Source of the DNA: Streptococcaceae bacterium AF77-01CM03A
GTDB taxonomy: Bacteria > Bacillota > Bacilli > Lactobacillales > Streptococcaceae
DNA length: 64,000 nt
NCBI GenBank assembly: GCA_027665725.1
Contig: JAQDDS010000001.1
Span: 615,985-679,984 of the forward strand
Direction: 5' to 3'
A program made the position numbers and the translations under genes. Of the stretch, positions 30,226-39,976 are shown piece by piece. Within the stretch, counting starts at the first letter, position 1; each line of letters starts with the position of its first letter. The notes under the pieces were generated by a model that saw only the letters and a list, made by a program, of their open reading frames with translations, was not told where the DNA came from and did not search any database.

Positions 30226-30867
30226 TTATACTTCCTTTCTAGATAACCATGCACCACAATAATCACATGATTTACCCTGACCTAAGTCAAGCAAATTCTC
30301 CCCACTGCATGATGGACAAATAACAGGATAGGTGTTTTTATGAATCTTATGCTTTTCAAATAAGGTGAATAATGCTTGTATCTGTTTTTGTGTCCTAATT
30401 TCCTCTTCTCTCTTTGATTCTCGGTAAGTTAGGATCAATATCACAATTAAATTAAGCAAATACCAAGGAATTAAAAGAAATAAAAAACGAATAATCCATT
30501 CCCTGGATTTTTCTAGTTCAAAAAGTGAAGAAAAACAAATTAAAACAAGCATTTGAAGTAAATGCTTCTGTTTCAACTTTTTCAAGGAGCAGGAATCTTT
30601 AATTGTTTCTCGGAATAAAAATAAAATAATTAAGGCAATAACGACATAAGAAAAATTTTGGAATGCTAAAAACACTAAACTTATAATAATAGGAATCCCG
30701 ATAGCCTTCCCCAAGAGTATAAAATCAAGATTTTTTAAAATAACATTAGTTGGTTTATCTTCGAGAGCAAAGATAGCTAGTGATAGTATTAAAAATCCTA
30801 GTATGAAGATATTGGAAAAAAACCAACGAGGGATACCTTTCCAATTATTTTTAAAATAATTCTTCAC
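30226..30867 (-). CDS. Membrane protein with C-terminal zinc ribbon, 213 aa
   Basis: Four to five hydrophobic segments within the first 150 residues are followed by a Lys/Glu-rich linker and a zinc ribbon with CPSC and CDYC pairs. It overlaps the preceding 95-residue gene by four bases and abuts the following one, so the three are one transcript. The layout recalls the zinc-ribbon membrane proteins YdjG/YdjH encoded near SPFH-protein YdjI in Bacillus; that comparison is from memory and needs an alignment. Confidence 0.75.
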   Translation of the reverse strand: MKNYFKNNWKGIPRWFFSNIFILGFLILSLAIFALEDKPTNVILKNLDFILLGKAIGIPIIISLVFLAFQNFSYVVIALIILFLFRETIKDSCSLKKLKQKHLLQMLVLICFSSLFELEKSREWIIRFLFLLIPWYLLNLIVILILTYRESKREEEIRTQKQIQALFTLFEKHKIHKNTYPVICPSCSGENLLDLGQGKSCDYCGAWLSRKEV

Positions 30868-31151
30868 TGATTTTCTCCTTTAGTTGCTAGATAATCACTA
30901 TATAGTGCTTTCCCACCATATATCGTATCCAAGGCTTTGACTTTAATTTTTATATTTTCTAAAACACCAAAACTATAATATGTAAATGCAGACAGAAAGA
31001 AACCTGATAATGAGAATATAACAGGAATTAGTATTGAAAAAATTGGTTCACCATGTTCGAGAAATAAAGTAACAGCCCATAAAGAAATAAAAAATATTCC
31101 ACTTGTCAAACCCATAAATATTAAACTTATGAAACGAAATACTTGATACAT
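30864..31151 (-). CDS. Small membrane protein, 95 aa
   Basis: Two hydrophobic segments (about residues 6-31 and 38-60) and a short charged C-terminus. A clear AGGAGG site lies before the ATG. First gene of the three-gene zinc-ribbon membrane unit. No family recognised; possibly a partner subunit for the two larger proteins. Confidence 0.7.
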   Translation of the reverse strand: MYQVFRFISLIFMGLTSGIFFISLWAVTLFLEHGEPIFSILIPVIFSLSGFFLSAFTYYSFGVLENIKIKVKALDTIYGGKALYSDYLATKGENQ

Positions 31152-31273
31152 TCACAATATCCTCCTATAATAAATTACCTAACTATTTAAACGTCTAGTT
31201 TTTCTATTTTTCCTTCTACCTTGATACAATTCCATTAATTTAATTTTCAAACAAAGAATACATATGTATCAGT

Positions 31274-31310
31274 ATAAAAAATGGGAACTCTGAAACAAAC
31301 AGAATTCCCA
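31274..31310 (-). terminator. Terminator after the SPFH gene
   Basis: A GGGAACTCTG/CAGAATTCCC stem with one mismatch is followed by T6 on the minus strand. The remaining 31311-31416 bases hold nothing I can name. Confidence 0.75.
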
Positions 31311-31416
31311 AAATAAGCTAATGATTGGGATTAAAAACATGATAGAATCAAAATATTATAAAGATTTTTAAGACATATGCATATTTCATCCCACATTTTA
31401 TTTTAAAATTTATACT

Positions 31417-32460
31417 CTATCTAGGTTGACCACAATTAGAACAAAACTTAGCTTCTTCAGAAAATTCAACCCCGCACTGACTACAGAACTTAGCTAAAAC
31501 AACCTCTTCAGTTGAATCTGATTGATTCTGTTCGTAACTACTATTAGCTTGATTAACTCCTTCGATATTACCTACAAGATTGTTAAGTTTAGCTCCTATT
31601 CCAAGCCCCATAGCGACTTCCATACCTACACCCATTAGTTTTCCATTAGAATTTTCATTTTTCGCTGCTTCTTCTAGAATATCAAATTTTCGCTCCTCAT
31701 GATAGGTATATCCTTCGATATCTCGACTTGTAGTCTTAATTTTAGCATCTACAATTTGTTTATGGAATTTGAAAATATCTTTATACCCCTGACATTCTTG
31801 ATTAACTTTTAGAGACTCAATATTAAATTCTTCAATACGAATACCATACTTATCAAACTGATTCTCTATAATCTTAGATAGTTCAAGACCAATTTCATTG
31901 CTGTGCATTTCAATATCAATAACAGCAATCTGATTACTATAGACAACTTTTGAAATAGCTGAACTAATTAGTCCAATTGTAGCTTGCCTAAAACGTTTTT
32001 GAAAAATATCTACTGTAATAAGATCAGGCTGACTTGGCATAAATTCCAATAAAAAATCTTCCAAGTTTACAATTCGAGGAACAAAATTTCCATGTAATTT
32101 TAATTCGACTGGAATATCAGTTTCTGGATCTCGTACTAAAATAGCTGAAGGAGTTCCCCAACCAATGGGTTGTAAATCATACAAATTTACGAACCATAGT
32201 TTTGATGAATTCTGTAAAACACCACCGCTGACAAAGGATTTAAATTCATCCAATAACTGTGTATCAGAGATTTCAATCTTATGCTTTCCTGCATTAAATC
32301 TAGCTAATTCTTTCCCATTTGAAAATAATATTGCACATTGTCCAGGGTTAACAATTAATGTTGAACCAGATTTAATATCCGTTTTAGGATGTCTCCAAGC
32401 AAGTATATTTCTGGTATTTTCTCCTTCGTACCGAATAACATCAAACATTTTTAAAGCCAT
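31417..32460 (-). CDS. SPFH-domain protein with C-terminal zinc ribbon (YdjI type)
   Basis: A 347-residue protein beginning with a region that resembles virion-core-protein-like SPFH members (FDVIRYEGENTRNILAWRHP), then the SPFH domain to about residue 240, a Gly/Met-rich segment near 280-300 and a terminal zinc ribbon with CSQCG and CSNCGQPR. It has no transmembrane segment and should associate peripherally with membranes or with membrane partners. B. subtilis YdjI, near pspA in that genome, is the closest relative I recall. Encoded by its own unit (AAAGGAG site, terminator after) next to the three zinc-ribbon membrane genes. Confidence 0.85.
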   Translation of the reverse strand: MALKMFDVIRYEGENTRNILAWRHPKTDIKSGSTLIVNPGQCAILFSNGKELARFNAGKHKIEISDTQLLDEFKSFVSGGVLQNSSKLWFVNLYDLQPIGWGTPSAILVRDPETDIPVELKLHGNFVPRIVNLEDFLLEFMPSQPDLITVDIFQKRFRQATIGLISSAISKVVYSNQIAVIDIEMHSNEIGLELSKIIENQFDKYGIRIEEFNIESLKVNQECQGYKDIFKFHKQIVDAKIKTTSRDIEGYTYHEERKFDILEEAAKNENSNGKLMGVGMEVAMGLGIGAKLNNLVGNIEGVNQANSSYEQNQSDSTEEVVLAKFCSQCGVEFSEEAKFCSNCGQPR

Positions 32461-32618
32461 GGTTTCTCCTTTTTATAGTTTGCAAAAATTATAATCAATC
32501 AAATCTTATTTTCTTACTTATACTTATATTTATATTATATAATCTCGCAATTAAAAAGGCAACTCAAATTATTAAAGGTTATATCAAGGAAATTGTGAAT
32601 TAAAATGAGCTTAATATA

Positions 32619-32650
32619 GAAAAATACCTATCCAAATGGATAGGTATTTT
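32619..32650. terminator. Terminator after alaS
   Basis: A 10-bp perfect stem, ATACCTATCC/GGATAGGTAT, with an AAAT loop and T runs on both sides, immediately after the alaS stop. Confidence 0.88.
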
Positions 32651-32654
32651 TTGA

Positions 32655-35273
32655 TTACAATTTACCTGCTACGGCATCCAACAATTCTTGGATTTTCGCT
32701 TGGTTGCTTCCTCCTGCCATGGCCATGTCTGGTTTACCACCACCACGTCCATCGACGATTGGAGCTAATTCTTTAATCACATTACCTGCATGCACCTCTT
32801 TCGTCTTGCTAGCGACAAGGACATTGACCTTGTCACCAATGGCTGCGACAAGAACAAGCACATCAGAGTAGTCTTTTTGTTTCCAGTTATCCGCAAAGGT
32901 ACGAAGGGCACCTGCATCTGAAACAGAAACTTGGCTAGCAATGTAACGGTGTCCGTTTGCTTCTTGAACATTCTTGAAGACATCGCCAGCTGCCGCTGCT
33001 GCCGCTTTTTCCTTCAATTCAGCATTTTCTTTTTGCAATTGACGGAGTTGCTCTTGAAGTCCTTCCACCTTGTGAGGTACTTCTTTGAGTTGAGGAGCTT
33101 TCAAAGTTGTTGCGACTGCTTTCAGTGCATCTTCTTGGTCACGGTAAGCTTCAAAGGCTTCCTTACCAGTTACTGCCAAGATACGACGAGTTCCTGATCC
33201 AATACCTTCTTCTTTAACAATCTTGAAGAGGCCAATCTCAGAAGTATTACCTACGTGGGTACCACCACAAAGTTCAACTGAGTAGTCCCCGATAGTGACA
33301 ACGCGAACTTCCTTACCGTATTTCTCACCAAAGAGGGCCATAGCTCCCATTTCTTTAGCGGTGTCAATGTCTGTCTCAACAGTTTCCACTGCGATGGCTT
33401 CCCAAATCTTCTCATTGACTTGTTGCTCAATAGCACGCAACTCTTCTGGAGTCACAGCTTGGAAGTGAGTGAAGTCAAAGCGTAGGAATTCTACTTCATT
33501 AAGTGAACCTGCTTGAGTAGCATGGTGGCCAAGGATATTATGAAGAGCTGCATGGAGCAAGTGAGTGGCTGTGTGGTTCTTCATGACACGGTGACGACGA
33601 TTGCTATCGATGGCCAAAGTGTATTCTTGTTTCAAAGCAAGTGGCGCAAGAACTTCAACGGTATGAAGTGGTTGGCCATTTGGTGCCTTTTGTACATCTG
33701 TTACAGTCGCTACGACATTTCCTGCAGCATCCAAGATTTGACCGTGGTCCGCAACCTGTCCACCCATTTCAGCGTAGAATGGTGTTTCTGCAAAGATTAG
33801 TGATGCAGTTCCTTCTGAAACAGCTTCTACTTCAGCATTGTCTGCTACGATAGCCACTAACTTAGAAGACAATTGGCTAGCATTGTAGTTAAAGATGCTC
33901 TCAACTGTAATGTTTTGAAGGGTCTCATTTTGCATCCCCATAGATCCGCCTTTGACAGCAGATGCACGCGCACGCTCTTGTTGTTCCTTCATGGCTACTT
34001 CAAAACCTTCACGGTCTACAGTCATACCAGCTTCTTCAGCGATTTCTTCTGTCAACTCTACTGGGAATCCGTATGTATCATAGAGTTTAAAGACATCTTG
34101 ACCAGCAATGACAGATTGTCCTTTTTCTTTCAAGTCTGCTACGATGCCTTGGGCAAAGTGTTGACCTGAGTGAAGGGTACGAGCAAATGACTCTTCTTCA
34201 CTCTTGACAATTTTCTCAATAAAGTCACGTTTTTCAAGTACCTCTGGGTAGTAGCTTTCCATGATTTTTCCAACAGTTGGAACAAGTTTGTAAAGGAAAG
34301 GCTCATTGATACCCAATTTTTGACCATGCATAGAGGCACGACGAAGGAGACGACGGAGGACATAACCACGACCTTCATTTCCAGGAAGGGCACCATCCCC
34401 AATCGCAAATGAAAGTGAACGGATGTGGTCAGCGATGACCTTAAAGCTCATGTTGTCACCATCTTGGTCGTAAACCTTACCAGATAATTTCTCAACTTCA
34501 CGGATGATTGGCATGAAGAGGTCAGTTTCAAAGTTTGTCTTAGCCCCTTGGATAACCGCCACCAAACGCTCCAAACCAGCGCCCGTATCAATGTTCTTGT
34601 GTGGCAATTCCTTGTACTCACTACGAGGTACAGCTGGATCAGCATTAAATTGTGACAAGACAATGTTCCAGATTTCGATGTAACGGTCGTTTTCGATATC
34701 TTCTGCAAGCAGACGAAGACCGATATTTTCTGGATCAAAGGCTTCACCACGGTCAAAGAAAATTTCTGTATCTGGTCCAGAAGGTCCCGCACCAATCTCC
34801 CAGAAGTTGTCTTCGATTGGAATCAAGTGACTTGGATCCACTCCCACTTCAATCCAGCGGTTGTATGAATCCTTGTCATCTGGATAATAAGTCATGTAAA
34901 GTTTGTCTTTAGGGAAGTCAAACCACTCAGGACTTGTCAAAAGCTCATATGCCCATGTAATGGCTTCATCACGGAAGTAATCTCCGATAGAGAAGTTCCC
35001 CAACATTTCAAACATGGTATGGTGACGAGCAGTCTTCCCTACGTTTTCGATATCGTTGGTACGGATGGCTTTTTGCGCATTGGTAATACGTGGGTTTTCA
35101 GGGATGATAGTTCCGTCAAAGTATTTCTTAAGAGTGGCAACCCCTGAGTTGATCCACAATAGGGTTGGGTCGTTTACTGGAACCAAGCTAACAGATGGTT
35201 CTACAGAGTGGCCTTTGCTTGCCCAGAAATCAAGCCACATTTGGCGGACTTGTGCACTAGATAATTGTTTCAT
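32655..35273 (-). CDS. alaS: Alanine--tRNA ligase
   Basis: An 872-residue class II synthetase charging tRNA-Ala. It contains the N-terminal motif-2-type segment [17 protein letters not shown], the editing domain with [11 protein letters not shown] and CGGTHV, and the C-terminal Gly-rich C-Ala domain ([13 protein letters not shown]). Length is normal. It lies 15 bases after the LURP-one-type gene and is controlled with it by an alanine T-box, which allows read-through when uncharged tRNA-Ala rises. Confidence 0.98.
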   Translation of the reverse strand: MKQLSSAQVRQMWLDFWASKGHSVEPSVSLVPVNDPTLLWINSGVATLKKYFDGTIIPENPRITNAQKAIRTNDIENVGKTARHHTMFEMLGNFSIGDYFRDEAITWAYELLTSPEWFDFPKDKLYMTYYPDDKDSYNRWIEVGVDPSHLIPIEDNFWEIGAGPSGPDTEIFFDRGEAFDPENIGLRLLAEDIENDRYIEIWNIVLSQFNADPAVPRSEYKELPHKNIDTGAGLERLVAVIQGAKTNFETDLFMPIIREVEKLSGKVYDQDGDNMSFKVIADHIRSLSFAIGDGALPGNEGRGYVLRRLLRRASMHGQKLGINEPFLYKLVPTVGKIMESYYPEVLEKRDFIEKIVKSEEESFARTLHSGQHFAQGIVADLKEKGQSVIAGQDVFKLYDTYGFPVELTEEIAEEAGMTVDREGFEVAMKEQQERARASAVKGGSMGMQNETLQNITVESIFNYNASQLSSKLVAIVADNAEVEAVSEGTASLIFAETPFYAEMGGQVADHGQILDAAGNVVATVTDVQKAPNGQPLHTVEVLAPLALKQEYTLAIDSNRRHRVMKNHTATHLLHAALHNILGHHATQAGSLNEVEFLRFDFTHFQAVTPEELRAIEQQVNEKIWEAIAVETVETDIDTAKEMGAMALFGEKYGKEVRVVTIGDYSVELCGGTHVGNTSEIGLFKIVKEEGIGSGTRRILAVTGKEAFEAYRDQEDALKAVATTLKAPQLKEVPHKVEGLQEQLRQLQKENAELKEKAAAAAAGDVFKNVQEANGHRYIASQVSVSDAGALRTFADNWKQKDYSDVLVLVAAIGDKVNVLVASKTKEVHAGNVIKELAPIVDGRGGGKPDMAMAGGSNQAKIQELLDAVAGKL

Positions 35274-35288
35274 AATGTCTCCTTTTTA

Positions 35289-35774
35289 CTAATTTGATTG
35301 GCTTTCGAGCATTTCCACATAGTCAATCGCGACACAGAGGGAAATGACTAGGTCAGCATAAGATTCGTCGTAGACTGTTACAGTATAGGTAGAGGTTAAA
35401 TGGAAAAGTTCCTTGGCAATCTCGGCAATCACTTGATCACGATCATCTAGGAGTTTAAAATTCAAATCCCAAATATTTCCTTCGATACGAAGACCAAGGT
35501 TGTCAAATTCATACTTATCTCTAAAGAAAGTCAGTTTCTTCCGAATATAGAAACTATCTCCATTACTGAGTTGAATCTCAAAGCGTGGCATGAAGGTCAA
35601 CATTTCTTTACTAATCTCACTAATCTGCTCTCCAGAAGCATCATAGATGGTAAAAGTCTTAGGGATCTTAAAAAATGAACCTTCAACCTGATAGGCGACA
35701 TTGCCCATTTCATCCTTGATATCAAAACGTTCACCACCTAGGCGAAATTTTTGTTTGACAAGAAATCTTCTCAT
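35289..35774 (-). CDS. LURP-one-related (Tubby-like fold) protein
   Basis: A 161-residue protein whose N-terminal block MRRFLVKQKFRLGGERFDI and repeated strand pattern (YQVEGSFFKIPKTFTIYD, IEGNIWDLNFKLLD) match the LURP-one/scramblase-like family of Firmicutes. These small beta-barrel proteins have no established bacterial function. The start was moved to the ATG preceded by GGAGG; the longer frame lies in the T-box terminator. It is the first gene of a unit with alaS, so its expression responds to alanine tRNA charging. Confidence 0.85.
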   Translation of the reverse strand: MRRFLVKQKFRLGGERFDIKDEMGNVAYQVEGSFFKIPKTFTIYDASGEQISEISKEMLTFMPRFEIQLSNGDSFYIRKKLTFFRDKYEFDNLGLRIEGNIWDLNFKLLDDRDQVIAEIAKELFHLTSTYTVTVYDESYADLVISLCVAIDYVEMLESQSN

Positions 35775-35794
35775 AAGCACCTCCAAAAATAAAA

Positions 35795-35967
35795 GACAAA
35801 TCCATATCACGAAGGGCGAAAAACCGCGGTACCACCTTCATTCAATGAACTTGTCATTCTTGATTCTTATGCAATTGTTACAATCGAGTAGCATGATTTT
35901 CTATCTTAGATGGCTCGCAGCACCGCCAATTCTCTGAACTAAGATGGAGAGAAAATCAATTCTCAAC
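35795..35967 (-). promoter_or_regulatory. Alanine-specific T-box leader
   Basis: The minus-strand transcript begins with a stem I whose arms GATTTTCT/AGAAAATC and ATCTTAG/CTAAGAT pair; after it the sequence ATGCTACTC holds a GCU alanine codon followed by A in the specifier position (35890-35892). GGTGGTACCGCGG (35824-35836) is the T-box motif that contacts the tRNA acceptor end. The competing terminator helix (GACAA...TTGTC plus GAAGG...CCTTC) ends in a T-rich tract. It controls the LURP-one gene and alaS. Confidence 0.88.
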
Positions 35968-35973
35968 TCTAGT

Positions 35974-36002
35974 ATTATACCGTTTTTTGATGATTGAGTC
36001 AA
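35974..36002 (-). promoter_or_regulatory. Promoter of the T-box unit
   Basis: TTGACT and TATAAT are separated by 17 bases on the minus strand, just ahead of the T-box stem I. Confidence 0.88.
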
Positions 36003-36056
36003 CTTAGAAAGCTAACAAAAGACGAACCAGCTTAACTAATTCTTTTTTATATACTC

Positions 36057-37127
36057 CTACTTCCGATACATCTTAAATTGTAGGAAGAGGTCACTGTAGA
36101 TTCCTGTCCATTTATGGTCAAATTTCTCATAGACCTCTAGGTGTTTCATAGTGTCTGCATCTGGATAGAAGGACTTGTCCTCTTTTGTCTCCTCTGGGAG
36201 CATTTCCTTAGCAGCATTGTTTGGTGTTGAGTAGCCGACATACTCAGCATTCTTGAGAGCATTTTCAGGCTTCAGCATGAAGTTGATAAAGGCATAGGTT
36301 GCATCCTGGTTCTTAACTGTCTTTGGTATCACCATATTGTCAAACCAGAGGTTACTTGCTTCTGTCGGCACAACATATTTGAGGTTAGGATTCTTTTCCA
36401 ACATCTGGCTAGCTTCCCCTGAGAAAGTCACACCGATAGCAGCATTGTTCTGAATCATGTAACCCTTCATCTCATCGGCTACAATAGCCTTGATATTAGG
36501 AGTCAGCTCATACAGTTTATCGACCGTTTGTGACAGTTGCTCTGGGTCTTTTGAGTTGAGGCTATAGCCTAGTGAGTTAAGACCTAAACCAAGCACTTCA
36601 CGCGCCCCATCAAAGAGCATGATCGAATCCTTGTATTCTGGTTTCCAGAGGTCATCCCAATGTTCAGGTGCTTCTTCCACCATATTTTCATTGTAGACAA
36701 TTCCCAATGTTCCCCAGAAGTATGGGATAGAATATTCATTATTGGGGTCAAAGGACTGGTTGAGAAACTCAGAACCGATATTCTCAATTCCCTCAATCTT
36801 GCTATAATCTAGCGGAACCAAGAGGTCTTCATCCTTCATTTTGTTAATCATATACTCACTTGGGATGGCAATATCATAGGTTGTTCCACCCTGCTTGATT
36901 TTGGTGTACATGGCCTCGTTAGAGTCAAAGGTTTCGTACTGGACTTGAATCCCAGTTTCTTCTGTAAATTTCTCTAGAAGTTCAGGATCGATATAGTCTC
37001 CCCAGTTGTAGATGACCAATTTTTGACTATCACGGCTATTGATCTTGCTGTCAAGATGATAGGAGATTCCCCACAAGACGAGGATAATCGCTAAAATTCC
37101 TGCTAAAAATGAATAGAGTCGTTTCAT
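36057..37127 (-). CDS. potD: Spermidine/putrescine ABC transporter substrate-binding protein
   Basis: A 356-residue extracytoplasmic polyamine-binding protein. One N-terminal hydrophobic segment (residues 5-22) serves as signal/anchor, and the mature domain starts QKLVIYNWGDYIDPELL, typical of PotD. FYPDADTMKHLEVYEKF lies near the C-terminus. It is the last of four pot genes; the ATG overlaps the potC stop by four bases. No clear terminator is seen before the alaS T-box promoter. Confidence 0.96.
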   Translation of the reverse strand: MKRLYSFLAGILAIILVLWGISYHLDSKINSRDSQKLVIYNWGDYIDPELLEKFTEETGIQVQYETFDSNEAMYTKIKQGGTTYDIAIPSEYMINKMKDEDLLVPLDYSKIEGIENIGSEFLNQSFDPNNEYSIPYFWGTLGIVYNENMVEEAPEHWDDLWKPEYKDSIMLFDGAREVLGLGLNSLGYSLNSKDPEQLSQTVDKLYELTPNIKAIVADEMKGYMIQNNAAIGVTFSGEASQMLEKNPNLKYVVPTEASNLWFDNMVIPKTVKNQDATYAFINFMLKPENALKNAEYVGYSTPNNAAKEMLPEETKEDKSFYPDADTMKHLEVYEKFDHKWTGIYSDLFLQFKMYRK

Positions 37128-37897
37128 GCTTGCTCCTCCTTCTCACGTGAAATGAAGTAATATCCAACTACTAGGATAATACTAAAGAGAAAGACCAAGG
37201 CTGAAAGAGCATTGATTTCCAGCGAAATTCCCTTACGAGCCCGTGAGTAAATCTCGACTGACAAGGTTGAAAATCCATTTCCCGTTACAAAGAAGGTCAC
37301 GGCAAAGTCATCTAGTGAATAGGTGAAAGCCATAAAGTAACCTGCGATGATAGACGGCGTCAAATAAGGGAGCATAATTTCCTTAAACATCTGGAACTGG
37401 CTAGCTCCAAGGTCATAGGCCGCATGGATCATATCCCCATTCATCTCTTTCAATCGAGGCAAGACCATGAGCACTACGATAGGAATCGAGAAGGCCACGT
37501 GACTAGACAGAACTGTCAGAAAACCAAGTGAAAACTTGAGTTGTGTAAAGAGAATCAAGAAGCTAGCACCAATCATAACGTCTGGCGCAACCATCAAAAT
37601 GTTATTAAGAGATAGAAAGGCTTCTTGGTATTTTTTACGTGATTGGTAAATGTAAATGGCACCGAAAGTCCCAATGACAGTCGCAATCAAGGCTGATAGA
37701 AAAGCTAGTAAAAAGGTCTGAACCAAAATCAGCATGAGCCTTCCATCACCAAACATGGTTTCAAAGTGAGACAAACTAAAGCCTGTAAAGCTATTCATAT
37801 CATCCCCAGCATTGAAGGCATATCCGATCAGGTAAAAGATTGGCAAATAAAGGACGATAAAGACAAAGGCTAGGTAAAGATTCGATAATTTTTTCAT
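37124..37897 (-). CDS. potC: Spermidine/putrescine ABC transporter permease
   Basis: A 257-residue inner-membrane permease with six hydrophobic segments and an EAA-type cytoplasmic loop (AAYDLGASQFQMFKEIMLPYL). With PotB it forms the channel for polyamines delivered by PotD and powered by PotA. It overlaps potD and potB by four bases each, so the three are translationally coupled. Confidence 0.96.
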   Translation of the reverse strand: MKKLSNLYLAFVFIVLYLPIFYLIGYAFNAGDDMNSFTGFSLSHFETMFGDGRLMLILVQTFLLAFLSALIATVIGTFGAIYIYQSRKKYQEAFLSLNNILMVAPDVMIGASFLILFTQLKFSLGFLTVLSSHVAFSIPIVVLMVLPRLKEMNGDMIHAAYDLGASQFQMFKEIMLPYLTPSIIAGYFMAFTYSLDDFAVTFFVTGNGFSTLSVEIYSRARKGISLEINALSALVFLFSIILVVGYYFISREKEEQA

Positions 37898-38700
37898 CGT
37901 TCTCTCCTTTCCTTAGTCACCCACATGGTGATAAACATAGTCAGGATAAGAACAACTCCGATAGTTGAACCCATACCATAGTTGTCATTGGTCAAGAAGT
38001 TCTGCTCGATGGCAGTCCCCAAAGTAATCACTCGGTTCCCCCCAATCAAACGGGTCAACATGAAGAGACTCAAACTTGGGATAAAGACAGATTGAACTCC
38101 GCTTCGCACCCCGTTCATAGACAGAGGGAAGATGACATGGCGGAAGGTTTCCCACTTGGTCGCACCGAGGTCATAGCTGGCATTGATGAGATTGTTATCC
38201 ATATCATCCAAAACATTGAAGATGGGCAAAATCATAAATGGAAGCTCGATATAGCTTGCGACAAAGATAAATGAGAAATCTGTAAATAGCAACTGCTGAG
38301 AACCAATTCCAATAAATTCTAGAAATTGATTAATAGAGCCATTTTGACCAAAAATTCCGATAAAGGCATAAGCCTTGAGCAGTAGGTTGATCCAAGTTGG
38401 CAAGATGATTAGCATGAGCCAGAGTTGACGGTGTTTGAGACGAGTCAATAAGAGGGCTGTTGGATAACTGATAAGAAGCGTCACCAGAGTCACAATCCCA
38501 GCATAAAGAACAGAGTTAAAACTCATTTTCAGATAGGTCAAGTTTTGTGACGCAAAATAGGATTTATAGTTTTCTAAACTGAACTGGCCTTCGATGTTGA
38601 AAAAGGATTGTCCAAAAATCAAGACCAAGGGTGCCAATACAAAGAGTGCAATCCAAAGCATGTAGGGCACTACAAAGAGTTTAGAGGTTGTTTTCTTCAT
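37894..38700 (-). CDS. potB: Spermidine/putrescine ABC transporter permease
   Basis: A 268-residue permease with six hydrophobic segments and an EAA-type loop ([21 protein letters not shown]). The start was set at MKKTTSKLF, preceded by GAGGAGG; a Met five codons upstream lies inside that site. It overlaps the end of potA by 20 bases. Confidence 0.95.
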   Translation of the reverse strand: MKKTTSKLFVVPYMLWIALFVLAPLVLIFGQSFFNIEGQFSLENYKSYFASQNLTYLKMSFNSVLYAGIVTLVTLLISYPTALLLTRLKHRQLWLMLIILPTWINLLLKAYAFIGIFGQNGSINQFLEFIGIGSQQLLFTDFSFIFVASYIELPFMILPIFNVLDDMDNNLINASYDLGATKWETFRHVIFPLSMNGVRSGVQSVFIPSLSLFMLTRLIGGNRVITLGTAIEQNFLTNDNYGMGSTIGVVLILTMFITMWVTKERRER

Positions 38701-39838
38701 CTCTTTCCTCCTCAATAGCGTTAATCAAACCTGCTTCATGCTCTTCGATTTCTACGTACTCTTCGATACGAGCATCGAACTCTTCTTCTGTTTCATTGAG
38801 ACGCATGATGTGAATGTCTTCTGGCTCAAAGTCCAGACCAATTTCCTCACCAACGATGGCCTTACGAGTTGAGTGAATCATCCATTCATTCCCAAGTTCA
38901 TCATAGGCGATAATCTCATAGTGAACCCCACGGAAGAGCTGCGTATCGACTTTAACTTGAAGTTTTCCTTCTTCTGGCAGAGTAATGCGCAAGTCCTCTG
39001 GACGAATGACGACTTCGACAGGCTCATTTGGCTTCATACCACCGTCGACCGCTTCAAAGCGTTTGCCGTTAAACTCGACCAAGTAGTCCTCAATCATGGT
39101 TCCTGGCAAGATGTTTGATTCACCAATAAAAGTTGCAACAAAGTGGTTGATTGGCTCATCGTAGATGTCCACTGGTGTACCTGACTGAACAATTTCACCA
39201 TCATTCATGACAAAAATCCAGTCACTCATAGCCAGGGCTTCTTCCTGATCGTGGGTAACAAAAACAAAGGTAATACCCAATCGTTGTTGCAATTCACGGA
39301 GTTCGTACTGCATGTCGGTTCGCAACTTCAGGTCAAGAGCTGACAAAGGCTCATCCAAGAGGACCACACGTGGTTGGTTGATAATCGCACGCGCAATTGC
39401 TACACGCTGACGTTGTCCTCCAGAAAGCTTACGAATAGAACGTTTTTCAAAACCTTCCAACTGTACCATCTTGAGAACTTCTAGCACACGTCGTTCGATT
39501 TCTTTCTTATCGACCTTACGCAATCGCAATGGAAAGGCAACATTTTCAAAGACATTCATATGTGGGAACAAGGCGTAAGATTGGAAAACCGTGTGAACAT
39601 CGCGTTTATTGGTCGGGATGTCATTGATACGCACGCCGTCTAGCAAAATGTCTCCCGTCGTTGCATCCAGCAAACCTGCAATGATATTTAGGATGGTTGA
39701 TTTTCCTGAACCAGAAGCTCCTAGCAGTGTATAAAATTTTCCTTCTTCCAACTCAAAGTTAATATCCTTGAGAACCATAGTGTCACTGTCTTCAAAAACT
39801 TTAGAAACGTTTCTGAATTCGATAATTGGTTTTTTCAA
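38681..39838 (-). CDS. potA: Spermidine/putrescine ABC transporter ATP-binding protein
   Basis: A 385-residue ATPase. Walker [10 protein letters not shown] is near residue 38, the signature is [14 protein letters not shown], Walker [13 protein letters not shown], and a C-terminal TOBE-type regulatory domain follows with an unusually acidic tail ([17 protein letters not shown]). The start codon is TTG with AGAGGA directly before it, which could limit translation. An 82-bp hairpin separates it from murB. Confidence 0.95.
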   Translation of the reverse strand: MKKPIIEFRNVSKVFEDSDTMVLKDINFELEEGKFYTLLGASGSGKSTILNIIAGLLDATTGDILLDGVRINDIPTNKRDVHTVFQSYALFPHMNVFENVAFPLRLRKVDKKEIERRVLEVLKMVQLEGFEKRSIRKLSGGQRQRVAIARAIINQPRVVLLDEPLSALDLKLRTDMQYELRELQQRLGITFVFVTHDQEEALAMSDWIFVMNDGEIVQSGTPVDIYDEPINHFVATFIGESNILPGTMIEDYLVEFNGKRFEAVDGGMKPNEPVEVVIRPEDLRITLPEEGKLQVKVDTQLFRGVHYEIIAYDELGNEWMIHSTRKAIVGEEIGLDFEPEDIHIMRLNETEEEFDARIEEYVEIEEHEAGLINAIEEERDEENNL

Positions 39839-39871
39839 TTCCTCTAAATCCCTTTTTCTTCGTAAATTAAC

Positions 39872-39953
39872 AGATTGGGACCTTTTTGAATGCTAGAAAG
39901 AAGCTTAGGACATAAAATGGCCTAAATCTCATCTAGCGATAAAATCCCAATCT
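39872..39953. repeat. 82-bp imperfect inverted repeat between murB and potA
   Basis: Nested arms pair: AGATTGGGA with TCCCAATCT (9 bp), TTTT with AAAA, GCTAGA with TCTAGC, and TTAGG with CCTAA around an 11-base loop. No T run follows on the minus strand, so it is not a normal terminator. It may be a small dispersed repeat element or an RNA structure in the murB-pot transcript. Confidence 0.65.
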
Positions 39954-39976
39954 TTGAATGATGTGTAAAAATAATG

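Noticed and set aside
35775..35810. An extended start for the LURP-one gene
   Set aside because: The extension lies in the T-box terminator helix; the ATG behind GGAGG is the better start.
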